Notes: generated by a model not told the origin, from the letters alone. 40,883 nucleotides of DNA from Candidatus Eiseniibacteriota bacterium (GCA_030600655.1 JAUVLP010000010.1:1-40883), one strand, 5' to 3'. Positions 15,558-24,821 are shown, counted from the first letter of the stretch. Made by a program: numbers and translations.

Positions 15558-17609
15558 CTAGTCGAGGACTTCTCTGATAGTACCGAGGAGATTGGCGAGG
15601 GAGTAGGGCTTCTGGAGAAACGGGAGCCCCTTGTCACTAATGGTCGCCCACTGGGATTTGTCGTCTGTATAGCCACTGCTCAGAAGGATGCGGAGTTTCG
15701 GGTCAAGAGAAAGAAGTTCCTCCGCGAGCTGGACACCGCTCTTTCCTGGGAGAACGACATCGCTGAACACAGCATCGAAATCCCCGCTCTCCCGCCCGTA
15801 AACCTCGAGACCCTCCTCAGCACTCCCCACATCGAATACGTTGTATCCTCTGTCGCGCAGGGCCTTGCAGGCGAAATTCCTGACAACATCCTCGTCTTCC
15901 ACAACAAGAATGCGCTCGCTATGCACAGAGAGGTCCGGGGAGATCGGGACGGCTGCTTCCGGCTTCTCACTCTCGGGCTCCGCGACCGGCAGATAGACAC
16001 AAAACACGGTTCCCTCTCCTGGGACGCTGTCCACCTCGATCCACCCACCGTGCTGCTGCACGCTGCCGTAGACCACCGAGAGACCAAGACCTGTGCCCCG
16101 ATCTTTCTCTTTGGTCGTGAAGAACGGTTCAAATATGCGATCAAGCGTCTCCTTGCTCATGCCGACACCGGTGTCCCTGACCGACAGACACACGAATTCG
16201 CCTTCCCTGGCATCAAGATTGGCAGCGCTTGCTTCCTCGTCAACGACGACGTTACGTGTTGTGAGGGTGACCGTTCCGCCTCCCAGCATCGCGTCGCGCG
16301 CGTTGACGACCAGATTCATCATCACCTGTTCGAGGAGCGATGGGTCGGCATTGACAGTCTGTAACTCCCCGTCGAGTTCTGTGACAAGCTCGATATCCTC
16401 GCCGATCAACCGCTTCAGCATGTCCTGCATATTCGCAACACGATCGTTGAGCTGAAGCGCTTGGAGCTTAACAGGCTGTTTCCGGCTGAAGGCCAGGAGT
16501 TGGTGTGTGAGTGAGGCCGCTCGGCCCGCTGCCTTCTCGACCTGCTGCAAGAGACCTCGGTTGGGGTCATCCTGCTCAAGTCGATACAGCATCAGCTGTG
16601 TGTAGCCGGAAATGGCCGTCAACAGGTTGTTGAAATCGTGAGCGATCCCCCCTGCCAGCCGCCCAACAGCCTCCATTTTCTGAGATTGCCGGAGCTCGTC
16701 TTCCTTGCCAAGCAGTTCCCTCTCCACACGAACACGGTCGGTGATGTCAATCGCTAGACTGATAACTCCCGTGACGTTTCCATTCTGGTCCCGATAGGGA
16801 ATCTTGTCGGTCATCAGCCAGCCATCACCTTTGACAGTCCTGAACGGCTCCACAATTGCGCGTTTGGGCTGCCTTGTCCTGATGACCTCCTTGTCGTCCT
16901 CGTGATACCGTGCGGCCAGGCCCGGTGAGATTTCGAAGGCCGTCTTCCCGACCCATTGCTCTTGCGGGATGCCGGTCGCCTGCGCAAGCGCGCGGTTGAT
17001 ACGAAGATAGCGCCCATCAAGATCCTTGTAGGAAACGAGCGCCGGCACCGAATCGAGGATAGTTTGCATCTCCTCGCGCTGTTTGTGCAGCTCCTCCATC
17101 GCGCGCTTTCGCTCGATAGCGAGACCAATCTGATCCGATGCGAATGTCAGGAGCTTGAGGTCACTCTCGCCGAACTCCTCGCTGTCGGTGTAGCTCTGCA
17201 CAACCAGGACACCGGTCACCTCATCGCCGACCCGCAGTGGAACTCCTAACCAGACCTGGGATGACGTACCGATCATCTCGATCTCGCCGCACGCGATCAT
17301 CGCATCCGCCTCTTCCCGGGTGACGAAAAGGGGCTCATTGCGCTTTATGACATATGCGGTCATAGTCTTGCCGGCGGGAAAAACCTGGAACTGTTCCTGG
17401 TCCACAGAATCAATGAAGTACGGCAGGGAGATTGTATCTGTCTCCCCGTCATACAACGCGATAAAGAAGTTCTCCGTGTCCAGGAATTCGCTCAGCTCAT
17501 CCTTGATGGTATGGTAGAGCTGGCCGATATCCTTGGCCTCGTGCACCGCATTAGTTATGCGATATGCAAGATGTTGAACATCCTTCATGAATAGAGACCC
17601 CTGCTCCAT
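15558..17609 (-). CDS. Hybrid sensor histidine kinase (GAF-PAS-HisKA-HATPase-REC)
   Basis: This is a soluble hybrid kinase of about 683 residues. Domains from ATG 17609 are: GAF (about 24-170, ending in LLTFASDQIGLAIERKR), PAS (about 183-295), HisKA with phospho-acceptor His in GGIAHDFNNLL (near 324), HATPase with N-box MMNLVVNARDAM and G-boxes RDTGVGMS and GTGLGLSVVYG, and a C-terminal receiver with Asp in VFSDVVLPGKSG (near 617) and Lys in LQKPYS. No transmembrane segment is seen, so it should sense a cytoplasmic signal. No DNA-binding response regulator is nearby, so the output is unknown. Starts at 17684, 17609 and 17588 are all possible; none has a clear ribosome site. Confidence 0.93.
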   Translation of the reverse strand: MEQGSLFMKDVQHLAYRITNAVHEAKDIGQLYHTIKDELSEFLDTENFFIALYDGETDTISLPYFIDSVDQEQFQVFPAGKTMTAYVIKRNEPLFVTREEADAMIACGEIEMIGTSSQVWLGVPLRVGDEVTGVLVVQSYTDSEEFGESDLKLLTFASDQIGLAIERKRAMEELHKQREEMQTILDSVPALVSYKDLDGRYLRINRALAQATGIPQEQWVGKTAFEISPGLAARYHEDDKEVIRTRQPKRAIVEPFRTVKGDGWLMTDKIPYRDQNGNVTGVISLAIDITDRVRVERELLGKEDELRQSQKMEAVGRLAGGIAHDFNNLLTAISGYTQLMLYRLEQDDPNRGLLQQVEKAAGRAASLTHQLLAFSRKQPVKLQALQLNDRVANMQDMLKRLIGEDIELVTELDGELQTVNADPSLLEQVMMNLVVNARDAMLGGGTVTLTTRNVVVDEEASAANLDAREGEFVCLSVRDTGVGMSKETLDRIFEPFFTTKEKDRGTGLGLSVVYGSVQQHGGWIEVDSVPGEGTVFCVYLPVAEPESEKPEAAVPISPDLSVHSERILVVEDEDVVRNFACKALRDRGYNVFDVGSAEEGLEVYGRESGDFDAVFSDVVLPGKSGVQLAEELLSLDPKLRILLSSGYTDDKSQWATISDKGLPFLQKPYSLANLLGTIREVLD

Positions 17610-17711
17610 GCACCTATGCGACGATAGGTATTGGCCTATCTTGTCATCAGGTACATGATTAGCAAGAGGCGTGCCCTGCCCCACTCAGCGAGCTCCAGAC
17701 CGGGGCCGTTG

Positions 17712-18725
17712 CTATCTTGCCTCCCGGATTCTCACCGTGCCATCGTTCATCTGGATTCTGACGGAACCTTCCCCAGATCCGATCTTCCCACTCACATGAT
17801 TCCTTCCCTCCACAAGATCGACGATCCCGGGAAGATTGACTTTGGCGCTTCCATCATCCATGGTGATCGTGAGCATGGCAGAGACCTCATCTACCAGACT
17901 CACCGAGATATCTCCATCATCCATCAGGATATCGATATCGACAGCTCCTCCATTGGTCAGCTCGACAACGAGACTGCCGTCATCGCCTCTCATCGCAAGA
18001 TGCTCGGCACTCACCTCCCGCAACGTGGCATCCCCATCGTCCAACCGGATCTCAAAGCTCCCCTCGGATTCAACAATCTCTATGTCACCATCGTCCGCAG
18101 CTATCGTCACGTCCGTCATCTGTCCATCGAAGATGGTGATATCACCGTCATCGGCGAGGATATCCAAGCTCCCCTGGAAGTGCATGATCTCAACATCGCC
18201 GTCGTCAAGCACCAGTCTGACTCTGTTACACGACACTTCCGAGAGCGAGATGTCACCGTCATCGAGGCTGCACTCTATGTCTGCGTTCCAGTCCTCGATC
18301 AGAATATCGCCATCGTCTCCGCTCAGGTGGAGCATGACGTAGGGCGGAGCGGAGATCGTGTACGAGTACTCTTGCTTCCGTACGCTGATGTACCCGACAA
18401 CATTGAAACCGCTCTCCTCACCCGTGACGTAGACTGCATCATCCGTGCTCTTAAACTCGACGTCGAAACCCGGTTCGGTTCCCCAGCCAACCATTTCGAT
18501 CTCGGCGCGGTATCGCACCTTGATGTTGATAACATCTCGCTTCCAGGGAGTGATCGTTACGTCTCCGTCGCCGTGTGTGACGTGAAGATGCGCGCCTTCG
18601 TTGATGTCGAAACTCTCCTCGAAATCCTTCTCTATCAGTCTGGCATCTGCCGGGCCGGCAAGAACCAGCAACACAAATCCTGCGAGTGCCAGGGCTGCTA
18701 CGGTCTTCCTGGAAACAACCTTCAC
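17712..18725 (-). CDS. Secreted DUF4097-like beta-strand repeat protein with DDGD motifs
   Basis: This protein has about 337 residues with a signal peptide (VSRKTVAALALAGFVLLVLAGPADA). From about residue 40 it is built of units of roughly 18-25 residues, each with a (D/G)DGD(I/V) turn followed by a short strand. At least eleven such turns occur (HGDGDV, DDGDI, DDGDV, DDGDA, DDGSL, DDGSA, NDGTV). This matches the putative adhesin/DUF4097 type of beta-helix. Its role is unknown; the acidic turns could bind calcium, which is inference. The GTG start at 18725 has GGGAGGT six bases upstream, while the longer frame to 18824 lacks a site. It is divergent from pepF. Confidence 0.82.
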   Translation of the reverse strand: MKVVSRKTVAALALAGFVLLVLAGPADARLIEKDFEESFDINEGAHLHVTHGDGDVTITPWKRDVINIKVRYRAEIEMVGWGTEPGFDVEFKSTDDAVYVTGEESGFNVVGYISVRKQEYSYTISAPPYVMLHLSGDDGDILIEDWNADIECSLDDGDISLSEVSCNRVRLVLDDGDVEIMHFQGSLDILADDGDITIFDGQMTDVTIAADDGDIEIVESEGSFEIRLDDGDATLREVSAEHLAMRGDDGSLVVELTNGGAVDIDILMDDGDISVSLVDEVSAMLTITMDDGSAKVNLPGIVDLVEGRNHVSGKIGSGEGSVRIQMNDGTVRIREAR

Positions 18726-18815
18726 GGAGCACCTCCCTCTTGTAGCCGTCCGATTCACGTCATTGCGGATAGTAAGCGCTGCCATCCATTCTGTTCGACA
18801 CCCGGCGAGCGCACG

Positions 18816-18861
18816 GTGTTTCATTTGCGGGCACTGATCTCACTCTATAAGTGTTTCATTT
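18816..18861. repeat. Two direct repeats of GTGTTTCATTT in a divergent intergenic region
   Basis: The 11-base sequence GTGTTTCATTT occurs at 18816-18826 and 18851-18861, with starts 35 bases apart. Both copies lie between the DUF4097 gene (minus) and pepF (plus). They could be tandem regulator sites or part of divergent promoters. No good -35/-10 pair was found here. Confidence 0.4.
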
Positions 18862-18909
18862 ATGGTACTATGTAGGAGTTAACAACACCTTGAATCCGGG
18901 AGGTCTGGA

Positions 18910-20724
18910 ATGCAGAATACCAACGAGAAGCTTCCACACTGGGACCTGTCCAACATCTACTCCGGCCTTGAAGCAGAGGATTTTGTGGCTGGAAAGAAAC
19001 AATATGAGGGGCTTCTTGCAAAACTGGAGTCTTTGATTGAGAGCAAAGGGATCAAACGACTTGAGACCGTGCCGGGGGATCTTGATGCTGCGGCCGCCGC
19101 TCTTGAGGATATGATCAACCTCCTGAACGAGACCATGGTTCTTGGAAGAACACTCGGTGCATTCATCTATGGATTCACCACGACTGACACGTACAACAAG
19201 GTCGCTGCCAGGAAGGACAGTGAGCTCAGACAGCTCGGCGTCAAACTCTCAAGTTCCTTCGTTCTGTTTGAGGCCTGGATTGGCTCTATCGCCCCGGTTC
19301 TTGATGCGCTCTGCGACAGATCGCCCGTCATCAAGGAGCACCGACAGAGCCTCCTCGACATCGCGGAGCAGAGCAGGTACCGGATGACGCCCGAGATGGA
19401 GAACCTGGCATCCGAGCTCCTGGTCTTCTCCGGCGCGGCGAGCCTCAGTACGCTTCAAGGTACGGTCACGAGCCAGCTGAAGATGCCGTTCGAGCTGGAC
19501 GGAAAGACGGAGCTGTTGCCTATGACGGCGATCCGCAACCTCTCGAACAACCCGGATGAGGACATCCGACGGCGCGCTTACGAGACAGAACTTGAAGGTT
19601 GGGAACTGCTGCGCGAACCCGTGGCCTTCGCTCTGAACGGCGTCAAGGGCACCGCTGTGACGCTCGCAAAGCGCCGCGGCCGCGCGAGCGTGCTCGACAA
19701 ATCTCTCGATGACAATATGATAGACAAGGAAACTCTCGATGCGCTCCTGACATCAATAAAGGACTCCCTACCCACTTTCAGGCGGTACTTCAAGTCGAAG
19801 GCAAAGAAACTGGGCAAGGAGAGCCTGCCGTGGTGGGATCTCTTCGCGCCGGTCGGTTCGGTTGAGCTCTCGTACACCTGGTCGGAAGTACAGGACTACA
19901 TTGTCAAACAGTTTGGGACTTTCAGCAGTGAGCTTGCCGATTTCGCGAGCAACGCATTCGAAAAGAGCTGGATTGATGCTGAACCACGCGACGGCAAGGT
20001 GGGCGGCGCTTTCTGCATGCGCGTTCCTGGGATCGACGAATCACGCATTCTCGCCAACTTCGACGGCAGCTTCGACCAGATGAGCACGCTGGCCCACGAG
20101 TTGGGACACGGATTCCACAATCACTGTCAGATCGGCCTTCCGATGATGCGCCAGGGCTCTCCCATGACACTGGCAGAGACGGCTTCCATCTTCTGTCAGA
20201 CGATAGTCATCAATGCCGCGCTGGAATCATCACCGCCAGAGGCACAGCTGGGCATACTCGAGAACCAGATCATGGACGCCGCCCAGGTCACCGTGGATAT
20301 CTACTCGCGCTACATCTTCGAAACGGAGGTGGTCTCACGGAGAGCCGAGTCCACTGTTTCAGCGGACGATTTCTGCGACATCATGCTCGATGCGCAGCGC
20401 CAGGCCTACGGCGATGGGCTTGATGGCAACTACTTGCACAAGTACATGTGGTTGTTGAAGCCTCATTACTACAGCCATGGCTTCAATTTCTACAATTTCC
20501 CCTACGCATTCGGCCTGCTGTTCGGGCTTGGCGTCTATGCGATCTACCTGAAGGAGGGTGAGTCATTCCTCCCGCGCTACAAGGAACTCCTAAGAAGCAC
20601 AGGTGAAGGAAAAGCTGCTGACCTGGCAGCCCGCTATGAGATCGATATCCGTTCGCGCGACTTCTGGGATGCCAGTGTCTGTGTGTTGGCAAAGCAGATC
20701 GACAGGTACTGCGAGCTTGACTAG
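18910..20724 (+). CDS. pepF: Oligoendopeptidase F (M3B family)
   Basis: This is a 604-residue cytosolic zinc peptidase that cuts short peptides. The zinc motif is in LAHELGHGFHNH (H396, E397, H400), with the downstream Glu in MTLAETASIF, which fits the M3 family. The N-terminal helical domain and the MAKQ-like region around YNFPYAFGLLFGLGVY near the C-terminus are also typical of PepF. Length is normal. The ATG has GGGAGG seven bases upstream. The DNRLRE-protein gene follows after 49 bases. Peptides from the secreted proteases encoded nearby could be substrates, which is only an inference from context. Confidence 0.96.
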   Translation: MQNTNEKLPHWDLSNIYSGLEAEDFVAGKKQYEGLLAKLESLIESKGIKRLETVPGDLDAAAAALEDMINLLNETMVLGRTLGAFIYGFTTTDTYNKVAARKDSELRQLGVKLSSSFVLFEAWIGSIAPVLDALCDRSPVIKEHRQSLLDIAEQSRYRMTPEMENLASELLVFSGAASLSTLQGTVTSQLKMPFELDGKTELLPMTAIRNLSNNPDEDIRRRAYETELEGWELLREPVAFALNGVKGTAVTLAKRRGRASVLDKSLDDNMIDKETLDALLTSIKDSLPTFRRYFKSKAKKLGKESLPWWDLFAPVGSVELSYTWSEVQDYIVKQFGTFSSELADFASNAFEKSWIDAEPRDGKVGGAFCMRVPGIDESRILANFDGSFDQMSTLAHELGHGFHNHCQIGLPMMRQGSPMTLAETASIFCQTIVINAALESSPPEAQLGILENQIMDAAQVTVDIYSRYIFETEVVSRRAESTVSADDFCDIMLDAQRQAYGDGLDGNYLHKYMWLLKPHYYSHGFNFYNFPYAFGLLFGLGVYAIYLKEGESFLPRYKELLRSTGEGKAADLAARYEIDIRSRDFWDASVCVLAKQIDRYCELD

Positions 20725-20773
20725 CCCGCGGTCCGTACGTGCGTTGAGTATCGACGGTACAGGAGGTTCAAAG

Positions 20774-22549
20774 ATGTGCAAGTCGCGTGTTCCCTTCACG
20801 TTCCTGCTTGCAGTCCTTCTCCTCACCTCAGCCACATACACAGCGGATGCTGTCGACATCAATGCCTCTGACGATACCTGTATCCGGATGGATGAACCGG
20901 ATGCCAACTACGGCGCAACCGAACTCCTCCTGGTGAGAAACCGGTACGGCCATTCGACGGGTAGCGATGACTTCGAGTACGACACGCTCGTACAGTTTCT
21001 CCTCTCGGAGGTTCAGTACGGCTGCGATGTAGTGTCGGCAACACTTCATATCTATTACGATGACCACGGCAGCACAGATCCTGCCGGACGTACGCTGACA
21101 TGCCACCGAGTCATGGCAGCGTGGAACGAGAACGACATCACATGGACCTCACAACCGGCATTCGAGAGCGTCCCAACGGCCGCGATCACCGTTCCGGCCT
21201 CCACTGGACAGTGGTTGTCGTTCGATGTGACGGCTGATTTCGATTATCTCACCGACCCCCACGGACTGTACGGATGGGTCATACGTGACACGACCAAGTG
21301 GGGGAATGTCAGCATCCCGCTTGTGATGCTTCTCAGCAAAGAGCACGGCGAGTTCGCTCCACACCTTGAAATCGAAGCATCGGGCTCAGCGGACTATGTA
21401 GTCACAATGCTCGAAGACGCTTCTTCTCCCCGTTGGGAAGAGTGGGATTATGGACTTCAGTCTCAGGACATCGTGCCAGATACCCCAACCCCACTTGTCG
21501 GCGAAACAGTGATGATTACGGTCAACGTCCACAATTACGCCCTATGTCAGGCTCGCGCCGCCCATGGATGGTACTCGCCCATCGGACGCTCGTGCTGGGG
21601 TGAATGGGATTTTCTGTACCCGACTTCGCAGACGATCGACATCTCCTGTCGCTGTCGCGACGACTATGATGTCGACTGGCGGTTCGAACTCGACGGCCTT
21701 CATCTCGCGACGACGACCGTACCGGGGTTGGGAGACACCAACACATGGCGGGTGGTCACGATCGCCGACGTGCCTATCGCGGCTGGACCTCATCGCATCT
21801 TCATGGGCACCTACCAGATGGACTATGATCCCGACTACTTCCTTGACTGGATCCAGATCGGAGACGTACGGGTCGAAGCAGAGAACTATGACCGGTCTGG
21901 CGGCAACAACCCCGATCACAACCGCCGAGGATTGACGATCGAACCAAGAGCTTCCGATCCTCCGGATAGCGCTCGTATCACGGTGCAGCTATGGGAGGGA
22001 GAACCCGGCAATGGAGGCGTGCTGCTTGTCGATGACTTCGTGGGGGATACAAATATCGTGGCGGATGTGCACGACGAGTATGATGAGAGCTGGTTTGAGG
22101 CGCACTACATCCCGAGCAACGATGTCGGAACTATCTCCTGCGAATGGACGCCACAAAGCGCCGGCTCCCATGACTTCTATGTGATCGTCGATCCGGAATC
22201 ACTCCTGCTTGAAATCAACGAGCAGAACAATGTAGCCCACGCTACCTTCACCGCCGTGCTGCCGGACTACTCGATTTCTCAGAACTTCCCGAACCCGGTT
22301 ACGGGTCAGACCGGCCTCACCCAGATCGCCTACTCGATTCCGGCTGACGCCGACGTGAGTCTGATCCTCTACAATCTCAGTGGGGAATTCGTGCAGGTTC
22401 TGATATCGGGCACAAGAACGGCCGGAAGCCATACCGTCTCGTGGGATGGAAAGGACTCGTCGGGTAAGGGTGTTGGTTCAGGGATCTACTTCTACCACTT
22501 CAAGGTCGACGACTACGAAGCTAGAAAGAAGCTCGTTCTTCTGAAGTAG
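20774..22549 (+). CDS. Secreted DNRLRE/CARDB-domain protein with FlgD-like C-terminal sorting domain
   Basis: This 591-residue precursor has a signal peptide (FTFLLAVLLLTSATYTADA). A DNRLRE-like domain follows (about 27-200), seen in ASDDTCIRMDEPDANYGA, the acidic FLVQFLLS-type strand and WNENDITWTSQPAF. The middle region contains Ig/CARDB-like parts (VNVHNYALCQARA, ITVQLWEGEPG, LEINEQNN). The last 85 residues are a FlgD-like domain with SQNFPNPVTG, GSGIYFYHFKV and the end KKLVLLK, the same layout as the tail of the C25 peptidase. It is probably secreted and surface-bound through that tail, by inference. The ATG at 20774 is fixed by AGGAGG eight bases upstream; the frame is open far into pepF, but that part is a shadow. 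Confidence 0.85.
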   Translation: MCKSRVPFTFLLAVLLLTSATYTADAVDINASDDTCIRMDEPDANYGATELLLVRNRYGHSTGSDDFEYDTLVQFLLSEVQYGCDVVSATLHIYYDDHGSTDPAGRTLTCHRVMAAWNENDITWTSQPAFESVPTAAITVPASTGQWLSFDVTADFDYLTDPHGLYGWVIRDTTKWGNVSIPLVMLLSKEHGEFAPHLEIEASGSADYVVTMLEDASSPRWEEWDYGLQSQDIVPDTPTPLVGETVMITVNVHNYALCQARAAHGWYSPIGRSCWGEWDFLYPTSQTIDISCRCRDDYDVDWRFELDGLHLATTTVPGLGDTNTWRVVTIADVPIAAGPHRIFMGTYQMDYDPDYFLDWIQIGDVRVEAENYDRSGGNNPDHNRRGLTIEPRASDPPDSARITVQLWEGEPGNGGVLLVDDFVGDTNIVADVHDEYDESWFEAHYIPSNDVGTISCEWTPQSAGSHDFYVIVDPESLLLEINEQNNVAHATFTAVLPDYSISQNFPNPVTGQTGLTQIAYSIPADADVSLILYNLSGEFVQVLISGTRTAGSHTVSWDGKDSSGKGVGSGIYFYHFKVDDYEARKKLVLLK

Positions 22550-22575
22550 CTCTATCAACATCCGCCATGTAACGC

Positions 22576-22596
22576 TCGGTGCCGGTCCGGCGCCGA
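22576..22596. terminator. GC-rich hairpin between convergent genes (possible terminator)
   Basis: TCGGTGCCG and CGGCGCCGA (22576-22584 and 22588-22596) pair over nine positions with one G-T pair and a GTC loop. It lies between the stops of the DNRLRE gene and the convergent methyltransferase gene. No T-run follows on either strand, so it may only help termination or protect 3' ends. Confidence 0.4.
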
Positions 22597-22608
22597 CGCC
22601 TACGCACA

Positions 22609-23358
22609 CTACGCTCCTCTCTTCTCCGCCACCACGACGATCCACATGCTCTCTTCGACGTACTGGCCTCGATTGAAATCGCCATACATCGCCGTGCGTG
22701 AAAGCCCTGCATAGTCGAGGGCTTCCTCGATAATTTCAGGAGTGATGATCGCCTTTTCCGTTTCCTCCCGGTATGTGTCGTACTTCGTCCTCCCGGGGAT
22801 ATGCTCCTTGTATAGGATGTTGAACGCTGCCGTCTCGTCGCCCTCGAAGTAGCTCTGCGCAACGAAGCGGACAACGACCCGTCCTCCAGGAAGTTCACGC
22901 TCCTCCGGTGGGACGTTGATCGTGCGCCGGAGATTGTACGGAGACATCACGTCAAATGCGAATGTCCCACCCTCCGTCATCTGATCGGCTGCCGAGCGAA
23001 ACATGCCTCTCAGATCGTCGGCGCTGTCTCTCTGAATGCTCGAGGAAGCTGCATATACGAAACCGAACTGGTGATCCAAATCGAACGACAGCCGGTCCGC
23101 CACAATCAACCTGCTTCTGCCGGATATCTCCGGATAGTAATTTCTCCGCTTCCTCTTCGCCTCTTTGATCATTTCCGGTGAGTCGTCTATCCCCCAGACA
23201 TCTCGACCCTGCTTGGCGATCTCGAAGAGCTGGTGCCCCATGTTTACGCCGAGTTCAAGTACATCACCGGCTGTCTCGCGGGCCAGATCCAGATAGAATT
23301 GGAGACCGGCCCTCGTGTCGAAATATTCATCGAATTGGACGCTTCTTCCGTAACTCAT
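22609..23358 (-). CDS. Class I SAM-dependent methyltransferase
   Basis: This protein has about 249 residues with the Rossmann-like methyltransferase fold. Motif I is VLELGVNMGHQLFEIA (a variant of LDLGCGTG), the acidic strand end is VWGIDDSPEMI, and later motifs are FGFVYAASSSIQ and FAFDVMSPYN. It resembles the family often found as unassigned class I methyltransferases acting on small molecules; the acceptor is unknown. The ATG at 23358 is chosen because GGAGG lies nine bases upstream; an ATG three codons earlier overlaps that site. The gene is convergent with the DNRLRE gene and divergent from yjbQ. Confidence 0.85.
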   Translation of the reverse strand: MSYGRSVQFDEYFDTRAGLQFYLDLARETAGDVLELGVNMGHQLFEIAKQGRDVWGIDDSPEMIKEAKRKRRNYYPEISGRSRLIVADRLSFDLDHQFGFVYAASSSIQRDSADDLRGMFRSAADQMTEGGTFAFDVMSPYNLRRTINVPPEERELPGGRVVVRFVAQSYFEGDETAAFNILYKEHIPGRTKYDTYREETEKAIITPEIIEEALDYAGLSRTAMYGDFNRGQYVEESMWIVVVAEKRGA

Positions 23359-23462
23359 TCTCCACATCCTCCGTAGCGAACAGTCTTCCCGAAATGCCGT
23401 GTTCAGGATAACATGACCAGGGCAAGAGGGATAGCCGACTGAACAACAAAGGGGAAAGATAG

Positions 23463-23882
23463 ATGACTGTCACCACCGATATCATCAGCTGTCAAACAGA
23501 GGGCGATGGAGACACAATTGACCTTACGAGTGGTCTCGCACGTTCTATCGCAGCCTCGGGGCTCAAGAACGGTGTGGCCACGCTCTTTATCGGGGGATCA
23601 ACGGCGGGAATTACTACAATCGAGTTCGAATCCGGGGTTATCGATGATATCAAAGAGGTCCTTGAGACGCTTGCCCCCAGCGGCAGGGACTGGCAGCACC
23701 ACCAGTGTTGGGGAGACCACAACGGACACAGTCACATCCGCTCGGCCCTCGTGGGGCCGAGCCTCTCAGTGCCGTTCGTGAACGGCAAGCTGGTTCTGGG
23801 AATGTGGCAGCAGGTCGTTCTTCTCGATTTCGACGAATGTCCAAGATCCCGTGAAGTGGTCGTCCAGCTCCTGGGTGAGTAG
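23463..23882 (+). CDS. yjbQ: YjbQ/UPF0047 family protein
   Basis: This 139-residue protein covers the whole UPF0047 fold. Conserved blocks are GVATLFIGGSTAGITTIEFE, the His-rich NGHSHIRSALVGPSLSVPF and LGMWQQVVLLDFDECPRSREVVVQ. E. coli YjbQ can complement loss of thiamine-phosphate synthase at low efficiency, but the true role of the family is unsettled. GGGGAAAGATAG precedes the ATG. It may begin a rightward group with the epimerase and nucleoside hydrolase, although a 99-base gap follows. Confidence 0.93.
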   Translation: MTVTTDIISCQTEGDGDTIDLTSGLARSIAASGLKNGVATLFIGGSTAGITTIEFESGVIDDIKEVLETLAPSGRDWQHHQCWGDHNGHSHIRSALVGPSLSVPFVNGKLVLGMWQQVVLLDFDECPRSREVVVQLLGE

Positions 23883-23981
23883 CACCGCTCTGTCTCTCGG
23901 TTTTCCCTTCAGGCTATTGCGCTATTGACACACCGGCAGTAGGATGAACTTGATCTGAATGTGCCTTGGGGAGCGCTTACA

Positions 23982-24821
23982 ATGCGTGTTGTCGTCACAG
24001 GCGGAAGCGGGCTTCTTGGCCTGCGGATCATGAGCAGGCTCGCAGGAGAGCATGATGCCATCAATCTCGACATCCGCTCCCCACGGAATGCCGCGGGTGA
24101 ATACGTCCGCTGCAACATCCTGGATGGACAGAGCGTAGCTCGAGCCTTAAGAGGAGCAACTGCTGTCGTCCACGCCGCCGCACTCCCAGGCCCCTCCTTC
24201 GGCACACCGGAAGAGCTCGCCACTGTGAATACCGGTGGAACTGCCGAGGTCGCCCGCGCAGCGCTCGAGGCCGGCGTTCAGCGATTTATCTATATTTCAA
24301 GCGAGTCCGTCCTGGGTTTCGTCTTTGGTGAGGGTGTACAAAGGCCTCGTTACCTGCCAATCGACGAGGGTCACCCCACTCTCCCCTCTGAGCCCTACGG
24401 CAGCAGTAAGTTCAGCGCCGAGGCCATCCTTGAGCTGGAGATCGGAACTGTGCTCCCGCTCGTCATTCTGCGTCCTCCATGGATATGGGTACCGAGCGAA
24501 TACGACCGCTACCGGACACTGGTGGAGAACCCTGATGAATGGTCGGCTGGACTCTGGGCATATGTGCACGGAGACGATGTGGCTGAAGCGATCGCCCGGG
24601 CACTCGTTGCTGAATTGCCCACCGGAACTCACACCGCCTATGTGTGCGCACCAGACAACGGAACAGCCTATCCCACTGCCGAGCTGGTCGAGAGACACTA
24701 CCACAACCTCACACTCCCAGACGGGTTCCCGGAACACGGCAGCCTTATATCCTCCGATAAGCTTGAAGCCCTCACGGGTTTTCGCCCGGTGATGCGCTGG
24801 CGGGAGTTCCTTACAGCATGA
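23982..24821 (+). CDS. NAD-dependent epimerase/dehydratase (extended SDR)
   Basis: This protein has about 279 residues. The NAD-binding Rossmann motif is VVVTGGSGLLGLRI, with NLDIRS after strand 2, VVHAAALPG, and the catalytic region YISSESV ... YGSSKFSAEAI (Tyr and Lys of YxxxK). Extended SDR enzymes of this kind act on nucleotide sugars or related compounds; the substrate cannot be given. The ATG at 23982 starts directly with MRVVVTGG and has GGGGAG about eight bases upstream; a start seven codons earlier is less likely. The stop overlaps the start of the nucleoside hydrolase gene (ATGA), so the two are translationally coupled. Confidence 0.9.
   Translation: MRVVVTGGSGLLGLRIMSRLAGEHDAINLDIRSPRNAAGEYVRCNILDGQSVARALRGATAVVHAAALPGPSFGTPEELATVNTGGTAEVARAALEAGVQRFIYISSESVLGFVFGEGVQRPRYLPIDEGHPTLPSEPYGSSKFSAEAILELEIGTVLPLVILRPPWIWVPSEYDRYRTLVENPDEWSAGLWAYVHGDDVAEAIARALVAELPTGTHTAYVCAPDNGTAYPTAELVERHYHNLTLPDGFPEHGSLISSDKLEALTGFRPVMRWREFLTA

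Noticed and set aside
17631-18875. A long plus-strand open frame of 414 codons opposite the DUF4097-like gene
   Set aside because: It has no ribosome site, signal peptide or family motif, and the minus-strand frame shows a signal peptide, a good ribosome site and regular repeats. The open frame follows from the repeated GAC/GAT-rich codons of the other strand.
20603-20773. Extension of the DNRLRE gene back into pepF
   Set aside because: The frame is open by chance. The ATG at 20774 has a perfect AGGAGG and begins a signal peptide.
23925-23930. A perfect TTGACA upstream of the SDR epimerase
   Set aside because: No acceptable -10 element lies 16-19 bases downstream, so I do not call a promoter.
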